Of a stretch of 64,000 nt of DNA, positions 32,506 through 42,259 are shown one piece after another. The notes below the pieces were generated by a model that did no database searches, was not told the DNA's origin, and saw nothing but the letters and a program-made list of their open reading frames with translations. Position 1 is the stretch's first letter, and each line of letters begins with the position of its first letter. A program made the position numbers and the translations under genes. Location: the NCBI RefSeq assembly GCF_003387535.1, contig NZ_QUNR01000003.1, positions 400,425 through 464,424 of the forward strand, written 5' to 3'. This stretch comes from Paraperlucidibaca baekdonensis. Its GTDB lineage: Bacteria > Pseudomonadota > Gammaproteobacteria > Pseudomonadales > Moraxellaceae.

Positions 32506-34407
32506 ATGACTGCCGCCACCGATAAACCCGCCGCTGATAAAAAAGAAACCCGTGGCTTTGAGGCCGAAGTCTCGAAACTGCTGCATTTGATGATCCACTC
32601 GATGTATTCCAATCCGGAAATTTTCCTCCGCGAGTTGGTCTCTAACGCCTCCGATGCCGCCGATAAACTGCGCTTTGAAGCACTCTCCAAGCCTGAGTTA
32701 CTGGGCGATGACAGCGAGCTGGGCATTTGGATCAGTGTCGATCCTGAGGCCAAAACGCTGACGCTGCGCGATAACGGCATTGGCATGAGCCGCGATGAAG
32801 TGGTGGCCAACCTCGGCACTATTGCGCGCTCGGGCACCAGCGAGTTCATGAAAAACTTAAGCGGCGATGAGAAAAAAGACAGCCAGCTCATTGGGCAGTT
32901 TGGTGTGGGCTTTTACTCGGCGTTTGTGGCGGCGGAGCGCGTGGTATTGACCACGCGTCGTGCCGATGCCGCCAGCCATGAAGCGGTGCGCTGGGAGTCT
33001 GAGGGCACCGGCGAGTTTACCGTGGAGTCCATTGAGCAGGCCGAGCGTGGCACCAGCATCACCTTGCATTTGCGCGAGTCGGCGCAAGAGTTTGCCGAAG
33101 CGTTCCGTGTGCGCAGCATCATCAACAAATACGCCGAGCACATTGCGCTGCCCGTGCACCTGCTGCAAAAAGCCGAGAAAGATGACGAGGCCGATAGCTG
33201 GGAAGTGGTGAATCAGGCGAAAGCCTTGTGGACTCGCCCGCGCACCGAAGTTAGCGACGAGGATTATCAGGCCTTTTACAAACACGTGGGCCACGACTAC
33301 GAGAATCCACTGAGCTGGAGCCACAACAAGGTCGAAGGCAAGCTCGAATACACCTCATTGCTGTTTGTGCCCGGTCGTGCGCCGTTTGATTTGTATCAGC
33401 GCGATGGCGCGCGCGGCCTCAAGCTCTATGTGCAACGCGTGTTTATCCGCGATGATGCCGAGCAGTTTTTGCCGCTCTATCTACGCTTCATTAAAGGCAT
33501 CGTCGATTCCAACGACCTGCCATTGAATGTCTCGCGTGAGCTGCTGCAATCATCCGATATTATTGATTCGATGAAAGCCGCGCTCACCAAGCGCAGCCTC
33601 GATATGCTCAGCAAGCTCGCAGGCGACCCGGAAAAATACGCGACTTTCTACGCCGCCTTTGGCCAAGTGTTGAAAGAAGGCTTGGCGGAAGATTTTGCCA
33701 ACAAAGACAAAATTGCCGGCCTGCTGCGCTTTGCGTCGAGCACCACAGGCGAGGGCAAGGCCGAGGTGTCATTAGCCGATTACATTGGCCGCATGAAAGA
33801 GGGCCAAGACACGATTTACTACGTCACCGCCGAAAATTATGTGACCGCCGCCAACAGCCCACATTTGGAGCTATTCCGCAAAAAAGGCGTGGAAGTGTTG
33901 TTGCTCACCGATCGTATTGATGAATGGATGATGAGCCATCTCACCGAGTTCGACGGCAAGAAGTTCCAGCATATTGGCAAGGGCGAGGTCGATCTCAGTG
34001 CTATTGCCGGCGAAGGCAATGAGCCCGAAGTCAGCGAGGCCGATACCAAACAAGCCGAAGCGCTGGTTGAGCGTCTGCAAAAAGCCTTGAGCGAGCGTGT
34101 GAAAAGCGTGCGTACCACCACGCGTCTGAGCGAGTCGCCCACGTGTTTGGTGCTCGATTCATTCGATCCCGGCTTCCAAATGCGCCAGTTGATGGAGGCG
34201 GCGGGGCAAAAAATGCCCGAGGTGAAGCCAATTTTAGAAATTAACCCCGGTCATAAGCTCATTAACCGTTTGGCTGAAGAGGCCGATAGCGCGCGCTTCA
34301 GCGACTTAGCGCTTGTTCTCTTAGATCAAGCGGCATTGGCTGAGGGCGCTCAGCTCGATGATCCCGCCGCTTATGTGCGCCGCGTGCAGCGCTTGCTAAA
34401 CGCTTAA
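32506..34407 (+). CDS. htpG: Molecular chaperone HtpG (Hsp90)
   Basis: 633 residues. The N-terminal GHKL ATPase domain begins at [38 protein letters not shown], with the ATP-binding DNGIGM and [11 protein letters not shown]. The middle domain has the catalytic-loop Arg in NVSRELLQ, and the C-terminal dimerisation domain closes with [17 protein letters not shown]. It assists late folding of client proteins in the cytosol. I chose ATG 32506, preceded by AGGAG; the open frame begins earlier at 32434. Confidence 0.96.
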   Translation: MTAATDKPAADKKETRGFEAEVSKLLHLMIHSMYSNPEIFLRELVSNASDAADKLRFEALSKPELLGDDSELGIWISVDPEAKTLTLRDNGIGMSRDEVVANLGTIARSGTSEFMKNLSGDEKKDSQLIGQFGVGFYSAFVAAERVVLTTRRADAASHEAVRWESEGTGEFTVESIEQAERGTSITLHLRESAQEFAEAFRVRSIINKYAEHIALPVHLLQKAEKDDEADSWEVVNQAKALWTRPRTEVSDEDYQAFYKHVGHDYENPLSWSHNKVEGKLEYTSLLFVPGRAPFDLYQRDGARGLKLYVQRVFIRDDAEQFLPLYLRFIKGIVDSNDLPLNVSRELLQSSDIIDSMKAALTKRSLDMLSKLAGDPEKYATFYAAFGQVLKEGLAEDFANKDKIAGLLRFASSTTGEGKAEVSLADYIGRMKEGQDTIYYVTAENYVTAANSPHLELFRKKGVEVLLLTDRIDEWMMSHLTEFDGKKFQHIGKGEVDLSAIAGEGNEPEVSEADTKQAEALVERLQKALSERVKSVRTTTRLSESPTCLVLDSFDPGFQMRQLMEAAGQKMPEVKPILEINPGHKLINRLAEEADSARFSDLALVLLDQAALAEGAQLDDPAAYVRRVQRLLNA

Positions 34408-34449
34408 GCTCAGAGATTCTGACGGATCGTCCGACAGAATTCGGTTTTT

Positions 34450-34488
34450 GCAAAAAGGGCATGGGTATACTCCTCATGCCCTTTTTTT
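34450..34488 (+). terminator. Terminator downstream of htpG
   Basis: Stem AAAAAGGGCATG/CATGCCCTTTTTT with an 11-base loop and T-run. A second, imperfect inverted repeat (34416-34440, ATTCTG...CAGAAT) lies just upstream. Confidence 0.88.
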
Positions 34489-34531
34489 ATGTACAGTGCT
34501 TTTCTTCACGGGCGCTTGTTGAGGATTTTTT

Positions 34532-35560
34532 ATGTCGACGCTTCGAGTCGCTGTGTTAGGTGGCGGTAGCTTTGGTACCGTTATCGCGAACTTAGCCGCC
34601 AGCAATGGCCATGCCACCACGCTTTGGTTGCGTGACCCCGAGCAGCTTGCCGATATGCGCGCCAGCCATGAAAACACGCGGTATTTGCCGGGCTTTGCGT
34701 TGTCTCCAGAGCTTAAGTTTAGCGACGATTTATTGGCCACTGTGGCTGCTGCCGATCTGATTTTTGTGTCGATTCCCAGTAAGGCATTTCGCGCCGTGGT
34801 GACTGCCGCCAAGCCGGCATTTCGGCCCGATCATATGTTGGTGAGCACCACCAAAGGCGTGGAAAAAGATAGCTTTGCGCTGATGAGTGAGATCTTGCGT
34901 GAGGCCTCGGGTTTAGAGCGCATTGGCGTGATTAGCGGGCCAAACCTTGCCAAAGAGATTATGGCCAAGCAAATTGCCGGCACTGTGGTGGCGAGTGCCG
35001 ATGAGTCGCTACGCGATGCTGTGCATGAAACGTTGTCATGCACTTTTTTTCGCGTCTTTGCCAATACCGATGTCTATGGCGTGGAGCTCAGCGGCGCGCT
35101 GAAAAATATTTATGCGGTGGCCTCGGGTATTGCGGCAGCGCATAAGCTCGGCGAAAACACGCGAGCCATGCTGCTGACACGCTCGCTGGCCGAGATGAGC
35201 CGATTTGCTGTGCACCTGGGTGCTAATCCGCTGACTTTTTTGGGCTTGGCTGGGGTCGGTGATTTGCTCGCCACGTGCTCGTCGTCATTGAGCCGGAACT
35301 ACCAAGTCGGCTTTGCGATTGGCTCGGGTCAGAGCTTGGAAGAAATTGTTGAGGATTTGGAACAAACGGCCGAGGGCATCAATACCATTCACACGGTGAA
35401 GCACAAAGCCGATGCCATGGGCATCCGGATGCCGCTGGTCAACGGCTTATATGATGTGATTTACAACGGTAAAAGTCTCTATGACGTGGTGCTGGCCATG
35501 ATGCTCGCCAGCCAAAGTAGTGATGTGGAGTTTGTCCTGCCCAAGCCCGGTGAGGAATAA
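34532..35560 (+). CDS. gpsA: Glycerol-3-phosphate dehydrogenase [NAD(P)+]
   Basis: 342 residues. Rossmann motif AVLGGGSFGTVIANLAA (7-23), catalytic Lys region SGPNLAKEI and ELSGALKNIYAVASGIAAAHKLGENTRA are all GpsA signatures. It reduces dihydroxyacetone phosphate to sn-glycerol-3-phosphate, the substrate of PlsB encoded at 2.4-4.9 kb. It heads a short operon with sixA (3-base gap). Confidence 0.95.
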   Translation: MSTLRVAVLGGGSFGTVIANLAASNGHATTLWLRDPEQLADMRASHENTRYLPGFALSPELKFSDDLLATVAAADLIFVSIPSKAFRAVVTAAKPAFRPDHMLVSTTKGVEKDSFALMSEILREASGLERIGVISGPNLAKEIMAKQIAGTVVASADESLRDAVHETLSCTFFRVFANTDVYGVELSGALKNIYAVASGIAAAHKLGENTRAMLLTRSLAEMSRFAVHLGANPLTFLGLAGVGDLLATCSSSLSRNYQVGFAIGSGQSLEEIVEDLEQTAEGINTIHTVKHKADAMGIRMPLVNGLYDVIYNGKSLYDVVLAMMLASQSSDVEFVLPKPGEE

Positions 35561-35563
35561 GCC

Positions 35564-36091
35564 ATGCGTTTGTATTTAGTGCGTCACGCAGAGGCATCGC
35601 TGGATGCCGAGCGCGACGAAGAACGCCCGCTGACCGAGCGGGGTTGGGCGCAAGCACAAGATGTGGCGGATTGGCTGTGCCGACAAATCACTGGGCCGGC
35701 TTGTGTGGTGGCGAGCCCCTTGCTGCGCGCACAACACACGGCCTCGGTAATGAGTCAGGCCTTGGGGCTAGACACGGTGCAGTGCGAGCCCTCATTGGCG
35801 CCTGAAAGCGACCCATTGCGTGCCGAGCAAGCGCTGTCGTTATTAGCCGGCGAGGGTATTGAGGATTTGGTGGTGGTTAGCCACATGCCGTTAATTGCGA
35901 GCCTGTATGCGTGGATCGCTGAGGGCACGCTGACCACCGGTGATGCCTACGATTTGGCCGAGGTGCGGGTGTTGTCGATCGAGATTATTGCGCCGGGCTT
36001 GGGGCAAGCAGCGGGCAAGTATCAGCCCGAAGCGGTTGAAGTTAGCAGCGATTTGCGCCAGTTTATTGCCCGCCTAACAGGTGAACACTAA
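35564..36091 (+). CDS. sixA: Phosphohistidine phosphatase SixA-like
   Basis: 175 residues of the histidine-phosphatase (RHG) superfamily: N-terminal LVRHAEAS with the phospho-accepting His, ERPLTERGWAQAQDVA, SPLLRAQHTA, and the second His in VVSHMPLIASL. SixA dephosphorylates phosphohistidine on HPt domains or PtsO by family knowledge. The gpsA-sixA linkage occurs in related bacteria. It is followed after 9 bases by a small membrane protein gene. Confidence 0.87.
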   Translation: MRLYLVRHAEASLDAERDEERPLTERGWAQAQDVADWLCRQITGPACVVASPLLRAQHTASVMSQALGLDTVQCEPSLAPESDPLRAEQALSLLAGEGIEDLVVVSHMPLIASLYAWIAEGTLTTGDAYDLAEVRVLSIEIIAPGLGQAAGKYQPEAVEVSSDLRQFIARLTGEH

Positions 36092-36100
36092 GGATACGAG

Positions 36101-36403
36101 ATGATTTGGTTGGCGATGATAATCACTGCGCTTGCGTCGAGTGCGCTGACATTAGGAGTGGCGCGCTGGTGGCTGCTGAATCAGGGACAGTCAATTTGGT
36201 CGCGTGAGATTGACGCGCTGCATGAGTCATTAGCGCGCACGGTGGAGATCCGTGTCAAACGCGCGATGATCGAAAGCTTGGCGGAGACGCGACAAGACGA
36301 AGATTTGCGCGAGTCCACTTGGAAGGCGGCGCGCTCCGGTGGCGAATTGATTAACGAAAGCATGAAAACCTGGCTTAAGCGCCGCAAAGTGGCCAGCGAC
36401 TGA
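36101..36403 (+). CDS. Small single-pass membrane protein, unknown function
   Basis: 100 residues. One N-terminal membrane helix (about residues 3-25) is followed by a charged helical region rich in Glu/Arg (RVKRAMIESLAETRQDEDLRES) and a basic C-terminus. I do not recognise a family. It follows sixA closely and converges with the SCP2-like gene 9 bases further on. Codon use looks like the core genes, so it is probably real. Confidence 0.65.
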   Translation: MIWLAMIITALASSALTLGVARWWLLNQGQSIWSREIDALHESLARTVEIRVKRAMIESLAETRQDEDLRESTWKAARSGGELINESMKTWLKRRKVASD

Positions 36404-36412
36404 GCGAGTCGT

Positions 36413-37195
36413 TTAGCGCCGCCACGCGCGACTACACACCAAGGCAATACCTAGCGCGATGGCCATCAGCTCGCTATGCCCCAAGCCGGCTAGTCGCGCA
36501 CCCAGCGTGTCGCCAGGCAGCAAGGTGGCGAGTAAGGCCAGCAAGACCACGGCGACGCTCAGCATATCCCAACGTTTTTGCTTGGCCCACGCCGCCTCAC
36601 GCGCCGCCCACGCGGCTTCTTGCGCGGCAAGCGCCTGCTTCAAATCACGAATTTCACTCAATGCTTCACGCAACATGCCGGGCATGGGCATGAGGTCGCT
36701 GATCCAGCTCGGGTCGTGGCGGCGAATCTTTTGCCAGAGCTCTTGGATGTTGAGGTGCTCGCGCAACCAGCGTGTAAACAACGAGCGCACATTGGCCTCT
36801 TGCAGCAGCTCTACCAGCCAGTTCACCGCGTCGCTGTCGCCCCAAAGCCGAATACGCCCGGGGTTATCGAGGCGTTGTTGGCCAGTGAGCACGCCCAACA
36901 ACGATAGCAGTGAGGCATTAATGCGCACGCTGGCACGACCGGGGCTACGGCTGCTGACCTCAATGCCTTGCGCGGTGAATAGGAGGTAAGCAGTAAGTGC
37001 CGGGTCACTGGTTTTTACGCGCACCACCAGGCCCTCGCGCGATAGCACCTGGCGTCGCGTGGTGTCATCGTGCTCAATGCAGGCATTCAGCAGGCTTTCC
37101 ACCACGCCCAAGCTGAGCTCGGTAATGAGCCGAGGCGGCGTGTCGGTGTGGTCGGCGTCGTCGAAATGCGTGCTGGAGTTATTGTTATCGGTCAT
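36413..37195 (-). CDS. SCP2-like domain protein with C-terminal coiled coil and membrane helix
   Basis: 260 residues. The middle (about 45-130) resembles an SCP2/UbiJ-type lipid-binding domain: VESLLNACIEHDDTTRRQVLSREG...VSSRSPGRASVRINASLLSLLGVLTGQ...GRIRLWGD. It is followed by an Ala/Glu-rich coiled coil (LKQALAAQEAAWAAREAAWAKQ) and two hydrophobic helices at the C-terminus. UbiJ assists ubiquinone biosynthesis, but the membrane tail and the location away from ubiE/ubiB make that assignment doubtful. The start 37195 is chosen because the upstream 29 codons look non-coding. Confidence 0.6.
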   Translation of the reverse strand: MTDNNNSSTHFDDADHTDTPPRLITELSLGVVESLLNACIEHDDTTRRQVLSREGLVVRVKTSDPALTAYLLFTAQGIEVSSRSPGRASVRINASLLSLLGVLTGQQRLDNPGRIRLWGDSDAVNWLVELLQEANVRSLFTRWLREHLNIQELWQKIRRHDPSWISDLMPMPGMLREALSEIRDLKQALAAQEAAWAAREAAWAKQKRWDMLSVAVVLLALLATLLPGDTLGARLAGLGHSELMAIALGIALVCSRAWRR

Positions 37196-37307
37196 GGGCC
37201 TGCCTCGGGCGCAGTCGGGTCTTGCAGCGTCTGTGTATACTGCGCGCTTATTAGCACAATACTGCGTGATTTTTCGCGTCAATGCCTCCCATTTTCACAG
37301 GAAATAG

Positions 37308-38537
37308 ATGAACGACTGGCTTGCTGCGGGGCTTGATTATGCCCATGACCCGTTATTTTTGGCGATTCCATTGGTGGCGGCGCTGGTTGGCTGGCTAACC
37401 AACTGGCTGGCCTTGGCGATGACGTTCAAACCCATCGAGTTTGTCGGCTTTCGCCCGCTGCGCTTGGGCTGGCAGGGCATTGTGCCGGCAAAGTCGGGCA
37501 AGATGGCGGGCATTGTTGTGGATAACGCATTGGCGAAGCTGGCGGATTTATCTGAGTTATTTCAGGCCATGGAGCCGGAAAAAATCGCCGAGCACATTGC
37601 TGCCAATATTGATGAGCGCCTTGAAGACTATATTGATGAGATAATGCGCGAAAATCACGCCGTGCTCTGGGAGCGCGTGCCGCTGATGGTGCGTCGGCGT
37701 GTCTATGCGCGCACGCGACGGCAGCTGCCGGAGGTCATGGACAATATCGTTGAGGATATGGCGGCGAATATTGAACAGCTGGTGGATCTGCGCGATATGG
37801 TGGTGCGGATGATGCGCGCCAATAAAGCCCTGGTGGTGCGCGTATTTACGGAGGTTGGCGCCAAAGAGCTGCGTTTTGTGGTGCGCTCGGGCGCTTATTT
37901 TGGGTTTTTGTTTGGCCTGCTGGAACTGCTGATTTTTAGTGTCTATCCGGCGCCGTGGCTGCTGCCGCTCGGCGGCTTTGTGGTGGGCTATTTGACCAAT
38001 TGGCTGGCGCTGAATTTGATTTTTCGCCCCGTGGAGCCGATCAGTTGGGGGCCGCTGCATCTGCACGGGTTGTTTATGCGCCGCAAAGCCGAGGTCGCTA
38101 GTAAGCTATCGGCGCTAACCACAGCGGAAATTATCAATCTGCGTAATCTCATGGTGGAAGTGCTGACTGGCCCACAAGCGGGAAAGACGCGCGCCATTGT
38201 GAAACGGCATTTACGGCCGCTATTAGACTCGCCAGTGATTCGCGCGGCGCTGCAAATTGCCATGGGTGCTGAGGCCTATGTGGATTTAAAGAACTCCGTG
38301 ACTGATCGTGCTGTGGCCATGTCGTTAGACTCCATTACCGCGGCAGACTTCTCCGAGGAGCGCTCAAAAATTATCGATAATGTCTTCAGTGAGCGCCTAC
38401 AGGCCATGAGCAATCGCGCGTTTCAGGAGCTGCTGCGGCCGGCATTTAAAGAAGACGAATGGATTTTGATTGGCTTGGGGGCTGCGCTCGGGGGTGTTGC
38501 AGGTCTGTTGCAATGGCTCTTGATGATTGGCCTATAA
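37308..38537 (+). CDS. DUF445 family membrane protein
   Basis: 409 residues with N-terminal, central and C-terminal membrane helices. Twice-repeated blocks LVGWLTNWLALAMTFKPIEFVG and VVGYLTNWLALNLIFRPVEPI are the DUF445 signature. The region between is helical and charged. Function unknown; inner membrane location is likely. It is divergent from the SCP2-like gene across 112 bp. Confidence 0.85.
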   Translation: MNDWLAAGLDYAHDPLFLAIPLVAALVGWLTNWLALAMTFKPIEFVGFRPLRLGWQGIVPAKSGKMAGIVVDNALAKLADLSELFQAMEPEKIAEHIAANIDERLEDYIDEIMRENHAVLWERVPLMVRRRVYARTRRQLPEVMDNIVEDMAANIEQLVDLRDMVVRMMRANKALVVRVFTEVGAKELRFVVRSGAYFGFLFGLLELLIFSVYPAPWLLPLGGFVVGYLTNWLALNLIFRPVEPISWGPLHLHGLFMRRKAEVASKLSALTTAEIINLRNLMVEVLTGPQAGKTRAIVKRHLRPLLDSPVIRAALQIAMGAEAYVDLKNSVTDRAVAMSLDSITAADFSEERSKIIDNVFSERLQAMSNRAFQELLRPAFKEDEWILIGLGAALGGVAGLLQWLLMIGL

Positions 38538-38570
38538 AAGCCCCACACTATTGTTTGATATGAGGTGCCT

Positions 38571-38978
38571 ATGACACATGACACAAAGCAGTCGGCGCGT
38601 GGCCGACTCAAGCTTTCACCCGCAAAAGATCTTCGCAAATACACCCAGCAAATTTGGCTCGCCGGCTTAGGCGCGTTTTCTCGGGCCGAAGAAGAGGGCG
38701 GCAAGCTCTTTGATAACCTCGTGCAAATTGGCGAGGAGCTCGAGCATAAAACCCGTGATCTCGCCGATAACGCTGCCGAGGAAATCAAAGATAAAGTCAT
38801 CGAGAAAGCCAGCGATACGCGTGAAAAGGTCGAGCGCGTCATTGATGATCGCCTCAGCAGCACGCTGTCACGTCTGGGCATTCCTAGCCAAAAAGATATC
38901 GAATCCCTTACGCAGCGCATGGATAACCTAACGCGCGTGATTGAGCAATTAGCGCTGCAGCTGGACAAGAAAAAATAG
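38571..38978 (+). CDS. Phasin-family (PhaF/PhaI-like) protein
   Basis: 135 residues. The block LRKYTQQIWLAGLGAFSRAEEEGGKLFDNLVQIGEELE is typical of polyhydroxyalkanoate granule-associated phasins of pseudomonads. The C-terminal half is amphipathic coiled coil (IESLTQRMDNLTRVIEQLALQLDKKK). Unlike PhaF it has no Lys/Ala-rich DNA-binding tail; such a tail is found instead on the MaoC protein at 9.06 kb. No PHA synthase is in the window. Start ATG 38571 follows a GAGGTG site. Confidence 0.82.
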   Translation: MTHDTKQSARGRLKLSPAKDLRKYTQQIWLAGLGAFSRAEEEGGKLFDNLVQIGEELEHKTRDLADNAAEEIKDKVIEKASDTREKVERVIDDRLSSTLSRLGIPSQKDIESLTQRMDNLTRVIEQLALQLDKKK

Positions 38979-39049
38979 CGTGTAGTCTGTGTTGACAGCG
39001 GCTGGCGGCCTGTCTAGAATCCGCGCCACACTAAGACGCCATCGTCTTT

Positions 39050-39125
39050 GCGGGTGTAGCTCAGCTGGTAGAGCGCGACCTTGCCAAGGTCGAGGTCACG
39101 AGTTCGAGCCTCGTTACCCGCTCCA
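39050..39125 (+). tRNA. tRNA-Gly(GCC)
   Basis: 76 nt cloverleaf with GCGGGTG/CACCCGC-type acceptor stem, D-loop AGCTCAGCTGGTAGAGC, anticodon loop TTGCCAA (anticodon GCC), T-arm GAGTTCGAGCCTC and encoded CCA. Confidence 0.97.
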
Positions 39126-39129
39126 AATT

Positions 39130-39166
39130 ATAAAACCCTCAGTCCGTACAGGCTGGGGGTTTTTTC
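39130..39166 (+). terminator. Terminator after tRNA-Gly
   Basis: Stem AACCCTCAGTCC/GGCTGGGGGTT with a short loop and T-run. Confidence 0.8.
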
Positions 39167-39248
39167 ATTTCTGTATGTCTTGTGACTAAGTGCCTCAGGC
39201 CGTTACTATTGCTGATTGTTTATGCCTTGTATGCCAGTGGAGAGCCGC

Positions 39249-40127
39249 ATGATTGTTGGTAGTTTAGTTGCCCTTATCACCCCCATGAAAACAGATGGTT
39301 CGGTGGACTGGGCAGCCCTCAAACGCTTGGTCGAATGGCATATTGCTGAAGGCACGCACGGCATCGTGGCGGTTGGTACCACGGGCGAGTCACCGACATT
39401 GTCGGTCGAAGACCATCTGGCGGTGGTTCGCACAGTCATTGAAGTGGCTGATGGCCGTGTGGCGGTGATTGCTGGCACTGGTGCAAATTCCACGCGCGAA
39501 GCCATTGTCTTAACGCGTGAGGCCGCAAAGCTCGGCGCCGATGCCGCGCTACTGGTCACGCCGTATTACAACAAGCCGACTCAGGAAGGCCTGTATTTGC
39601 ATTACAAAGCCTTGGCGGAAGCCGTTGATATTCCACAGATTCTCTACAATGTGCCGGGCCGCACCGGTGTGGATATGCAAAACCACACGGTAGCGCGCCT
39701 GCTCGGTGTAAAAAATATCGTTGGCATTAAAGATGCTACCGGCAATCTGGATCGCGGCCGCGAGCTTATCGATTTATTGGGCGATGGCATGGTGGTGTAT
39801 TCCGGCGATGACGCCACCGCCATCGACCTGATTTTGGCTGGCGGCAAAGGCAATATTTCGGTCACCGCCAATGTCGCGCCGAAAATCATGGCGCAGGCCT
39901 GCGAGGCCGCCCTCATTGGCGATGCCACCCGCGCGCATGCTGAAAATGAGCGCATCAGCTCCCTGCATAGCGCCTTATTTATTGAAGCGAATCCGATTCC
40001 AGTGAAATGGGCCTTGGCCGAAATGGGCCGCATCGAGATGGGTATTCGTTTGCCATTAACCGTGCTCTCGGAAGAGGCGCAGCCGCGTGTTCGAGCCGCC
40101 CTGGTGGCCTCTGGAGTGTTGTCATGA
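39249..40127 (+). CDS. dapA: 4-hydroxy-tetrahydrodipicolinate synthase
   Basis: 292 residues. MIVGSLVALITPM start, GTTGESPTL, active-site Tyr in TPYYNKPTQEGLYLHYKA, and Schiff-base Lys in GIKDATGNL. It condenses pyruvate with aspartate semialdehyde in lysine/diaminopimelate synthesis. The frame extends 11 codons upstream (39216) but family conservation begins at 39249. The stop overlaps the bamC ATG (ATGA). Confidence 0.96.
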   Translation: MIVGSLVALITPMKTDGSVDWAALKRLVEWHIAEGTHGIVAVGTTGESPTLSVEDHLAVVRTVIEVADGRVAVIAGTGANSTREAIVLTREAAKLGADAALLVTPYYNKPTQEGLYLHYKALAEAVDIPQILYNVPGRTGVDMQNHTVARLLGVKNIVGIKDATGNLDRGRELIDLLGDGMVVYSGDDATAIDLILAGGKGNISVTANVAPKIMAQACEAALIGDATRAHAENERISSLHSALFIEANPIPVKWALAEMGRIEMGIRLPLTVLSEEAQPRVRAALVASGVLS

Positions 40128-40693
40128 AGCGTTTGATGTGTGTGGTTTTAGCGCTGTCTGTGCTGCCGGCGTGCAGCGGTTTTTTTCGTGATCGCAGCTT
40201 GGCGTATGTCGATGCGCAGAGCACGCCGCCACTGAACATCCCCGCCGATGTTTCCACGCGACCCATCACGCCGCTGTATCCGGTGCCAGAAGTGGCCGCC
40301 TCAGCAGTCGAGGCACCCGCCGAGGCGCCATTTCCGCCGACACTGAAGACCCAAGTCAGCGTCGATATGGCCGCACTGCCGGCAGCGCCTGGTCGCACGC
40401 CGGTGAAGTTCGGTACCGATGGCAATGGCGTGCCTGAGCTGCGTGTGGTGGGTCCGCGTGAGCGCGTTTGGGATGAGCTTGGCCGAACACTCAAAGCCAT
40501 CGATGTGACCATTAAAGATCGTAATCAATCGTTAGGCCTGGTCTACATCACCATTGCCGAGCAGGATTATCAGTTACGCATGATCCGCGCCACTGAAGCC
40601 TATGTGATTAGCTTGCAGCGCGATGAAGAAACGCTAGCCCCGGTCAATTTGTCGCGTAATTTGCTCGGCACCTTGCAGGTTCGTTGGCTCTAA
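40124..40693 (+). CDS. bamC: BamC-like outer-membrane assembly lipoprotein
   Basis: 189 residues. Lipoprotein signal MKRLMCVVLALSVLPACSG with lipobox LPAC. A disordered N-terminal part (BamD-binding lasso in E. coli, PPLNIPADVSTRP) is followed by one helix-grip domain. It is shorter than E. coli BamC (344 residues, two helix-grip domains), so it appears to be the short form. The dapA-bamC-purC order is conserved in gammaproteobacteria and supports the call. Confidence 0.8.
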   Translation: MKRLMCVVLALSVLPACSGFFRDRSLAYVDAQSTPPLNIPADVSTRPITPLYPVPEVAASAVEAPAEAPFPPTLKTQVSVDMAALPAAPGRTPVKFGTDGNGVPELRVVGPRERVWDELGRTLKAIDVTIKDRNQSLGLVYITIAEQDYQLRMIRATEAYVISLQRDEETLAPVNLSRNLLGTLQVRWL

Positions 40694-40720
40694 CATTTTA
40701 CCGAGGTAGCGGAGACTCTG

Positions 40721-41434
40721 ATGGAAAAGCGCGATTTGTTATACACCGGCAAGGCCAAATCTGTTTTCGCAACCGATGATGCTGATCGCGTGGTGATTGA
40801 ATACCGTAATGACACATCCGCCTTCGATGGCAAAAAAGTCGAACAGCTCGACCGTAAAGGCATGGTCAATAATCGCTTCAATGCCTTCATCATGGAGAAG
40901 CTGGAAGCCGCTGGCATTCGCACGCATCACGAAAAGCTGCTGTCGCCCAATGAGTCGCTGGTGAAGCGCCTTGAGATGCTGCCGGTGGAATGTGTGGTGC
41001 GTAATTATGCCGCTGGTAGCTTAGTGCGTCGCTTGGGCGTGACCGAGGGCCAAGCGCTTAATCCACCCACGTTTGAACTGTTTTTGAAAAATGATGCCCT
41101 TGGCGACCCCATGATCAATGCCTCGCACGCCGTGTCATTTGGCTGGGCGAGTATTGACCAGCTCACGGTTATGCAGGAGCTCACGCTGAAGATCAACACC
41201 GTGCTGTCGGCGCTGTTTGATGACGCCGGAATGCTACTCGTCGATTTCAAGCTGGAGTTTGGTCTGTTTCATGGTGAAATTGTATTGGGTGATGAATTCT
41301 CGCCAGACGGCTGCCGTCTGTGGGATAAAGACACCAAGAAAAAGCTCGACAAAGACCGCTTCCGCCAAGGCTTAGGCGGTGTTGTTGAGGCCTATGAAGA
41401 AGTCGCCGCGCGCTTGGGCCTGGTGATTGACTGA
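40721..41434 (+). CDS. purC: SAICAR synthetase
   Basis: 237 residues, the usual length. Motifs [31 protein letters not shown] and [31 protein letters not shown] identify phosphoribosylaminoimidazole-succinocarboxamide synthase, step 8 of purine synthesis. Confidence 0.97.
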   Translation: MEKRDLLYTGKAKSVFATDDADRVVIEYRNDTSAFDGKKVEQLDRKGMVNNRFNAFIMEKLEAAGIRTHHEKLLSPNESLVKRLEMLPVECVVRNYAAGSLVRRLGVTEGQALNPPTFELFLKNDALGDPMINASHAVSFGWASIDQLTVMQELTLKINTVLSALFDDAGMLLVDFKLEFGLFHGEIVLGDEFSPDGCRLWDKDTKKKLDKDRFRQGLGGVVEAYEEVAARLGLVID

Positions 41435-41466
41435 GCCTTAGCTCATGACATAAGAAGAGGTGCTAC

Positions 41467-41709
41467 ATGCTCCCAAATAAAACATCGATGCGTTTGCTGG
41501 TGGTGGCGCTTTTAGCGACTAGCCTCAGTGGTTGCCTGCTCACCAAATTGGTCACCATGCCCATGCGGGTTGCCGGCTCGGCGTTGTCGGTTGTTGGCGC
41601 GGTGGTGTCGGTTGTGCCGGTTGTCGGCGACAGTGTTGATGAGGCACTCGAGGCTGCCGACGAGGGCATCGATAAAGCCGCCGATGCTGTCGATAAAGTA
41701 CCCATTTAA
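41467..41709 (+). CDS. Small lipoprotein of unknown function
   Basis: 80 residues. A lipoprotein signal with lipobox LSGC (Cys near residue 23) is followed by a hydrophobic Val/Ala-rich stretch and an acidic Ala/Asp-rich tail. An AGAGG site precedes ATG 41467. It resembles small lipoproteins located behind purC in pseudomonads. It is the last core gene before tRNA-Ser. Confidence 0.7.
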   Translation: MLPNKTSMRLLVVALLATSLSGCLLTKLVTMPMRVAGSALSVVGAVVSVVPVVGDSVDEALEAADEGIDKAADAVDKVPI

Positions 41710-41761
41710 GCGCCTATGGGCTTGAGTTTTGCGGCGGCATCCGCTACATTTCGCCTCCTTC

Positions 41762-41852
41762 GGAGAGGTGGCAGAGTGGTCGAATGCACCGGACTCGAAA
41801 TTCGGCATACGGTTCGCCCGTATCGAGGGTTCGAATCCCTCCTTCTCCGCCA
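41762..41852 (+). tRNA. tRNA-Ser(CGA)
   Basis: 91 nt with the long variable arm of serine tRNAs. Acceptor stem GGAGAGG/CCTTCTCC, anticodon CGA in CTCGAAA, T-loop GGTTCGAATCC, discriminator G and encoded CCA. It is the last core feature; foreign DNA starts immediately downstream, so its 3' end is a probable integration target. Confidence 0.97.
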
Positions 41853-41863
41853 GATGAGTCGCC

Positions 41864-41897
41864 TAAAACCCGCCTAAACAGCGGGTTTTAGCGTTTC
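41864..41897 (+). terminator. Hairpin downstream of tRNA-Ser
   Basis: Long perfect inverted repeat CGC.TAAAACCCGC / GCGGGTTTTA.GCG with a 7-base loop. It is a plausible tRNA terminator, although the T-run is inside the stem. Confidence 0.6.
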
Positions 41898-41918
41898 TGG
41901 GCTTCCCAAAAATTTAAT

Positions 41919-41939
41919 TTCCCACCAATTTTCCCACCA
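41919..41939. repeat. Direct repeat TTCCCACCA x2, 12-bp period
   Basis: Two copies (41919-41927 and 41931-41939) lie 67 bp behind the tRNA-Ser end. Such short direct repeats near a tRNA can be integrase arm sites of an island end, but no cognate integrase is seen here. Confidence 0.35.
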
Positions 41940-41999
41940 TTTGGCTTGTTGCTAGCTGTTGAGTGCTCATGAGCGTTCACGAGTAGTCATATAGCGTCA

Positions 42000-42190
42000 C
42001 GGTATAACAGCACGACGAATTTTCGTCGTTGGTGCGGGTTTCCAATGAAAAAAAATCCTATTTAATTTTGAACGCTACTGGCGTCATCTGAACGCTTATG
42101 GCGCCATAAAATACGATATGAATCAATTGCTTACAATATCCTGGATGTTGACAGCTCCCCCATCCTGGGGGCAGTCTGATGGCGTCAACA
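42000..42190. other. Candidate origin of transfer (oriT) upstream of mobC
   Basis: This gene-free 407-bp gap (41853-42259) contains a perfect 8-bp inverted repeat ACGACGAA/TTCGTCGT (42012-42029). It also holds two direct repeats GAACGCTNNTGGCG with a 20-bp period (42070-42083 and 42090-42103). Two copies of the RP4/MOBP nic-like core YATCCTG follow, at 42137-42143 and 42161-42167, the second inside CCCC/GGGG pairing. Inverted repeat, iteron-like repeats and a nic-like core directly upstream of mobC-relaxase is the expected oriT layout. The exact nick site is an inference. Confidence 0.5.
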
Positions 42191-42259
42191 AGGTATAGCA
42201 GAGGGCCCTCAAGACTCACTTGATTTGGTCGGGCATACCAGCACAAACAGGAGTTGGTC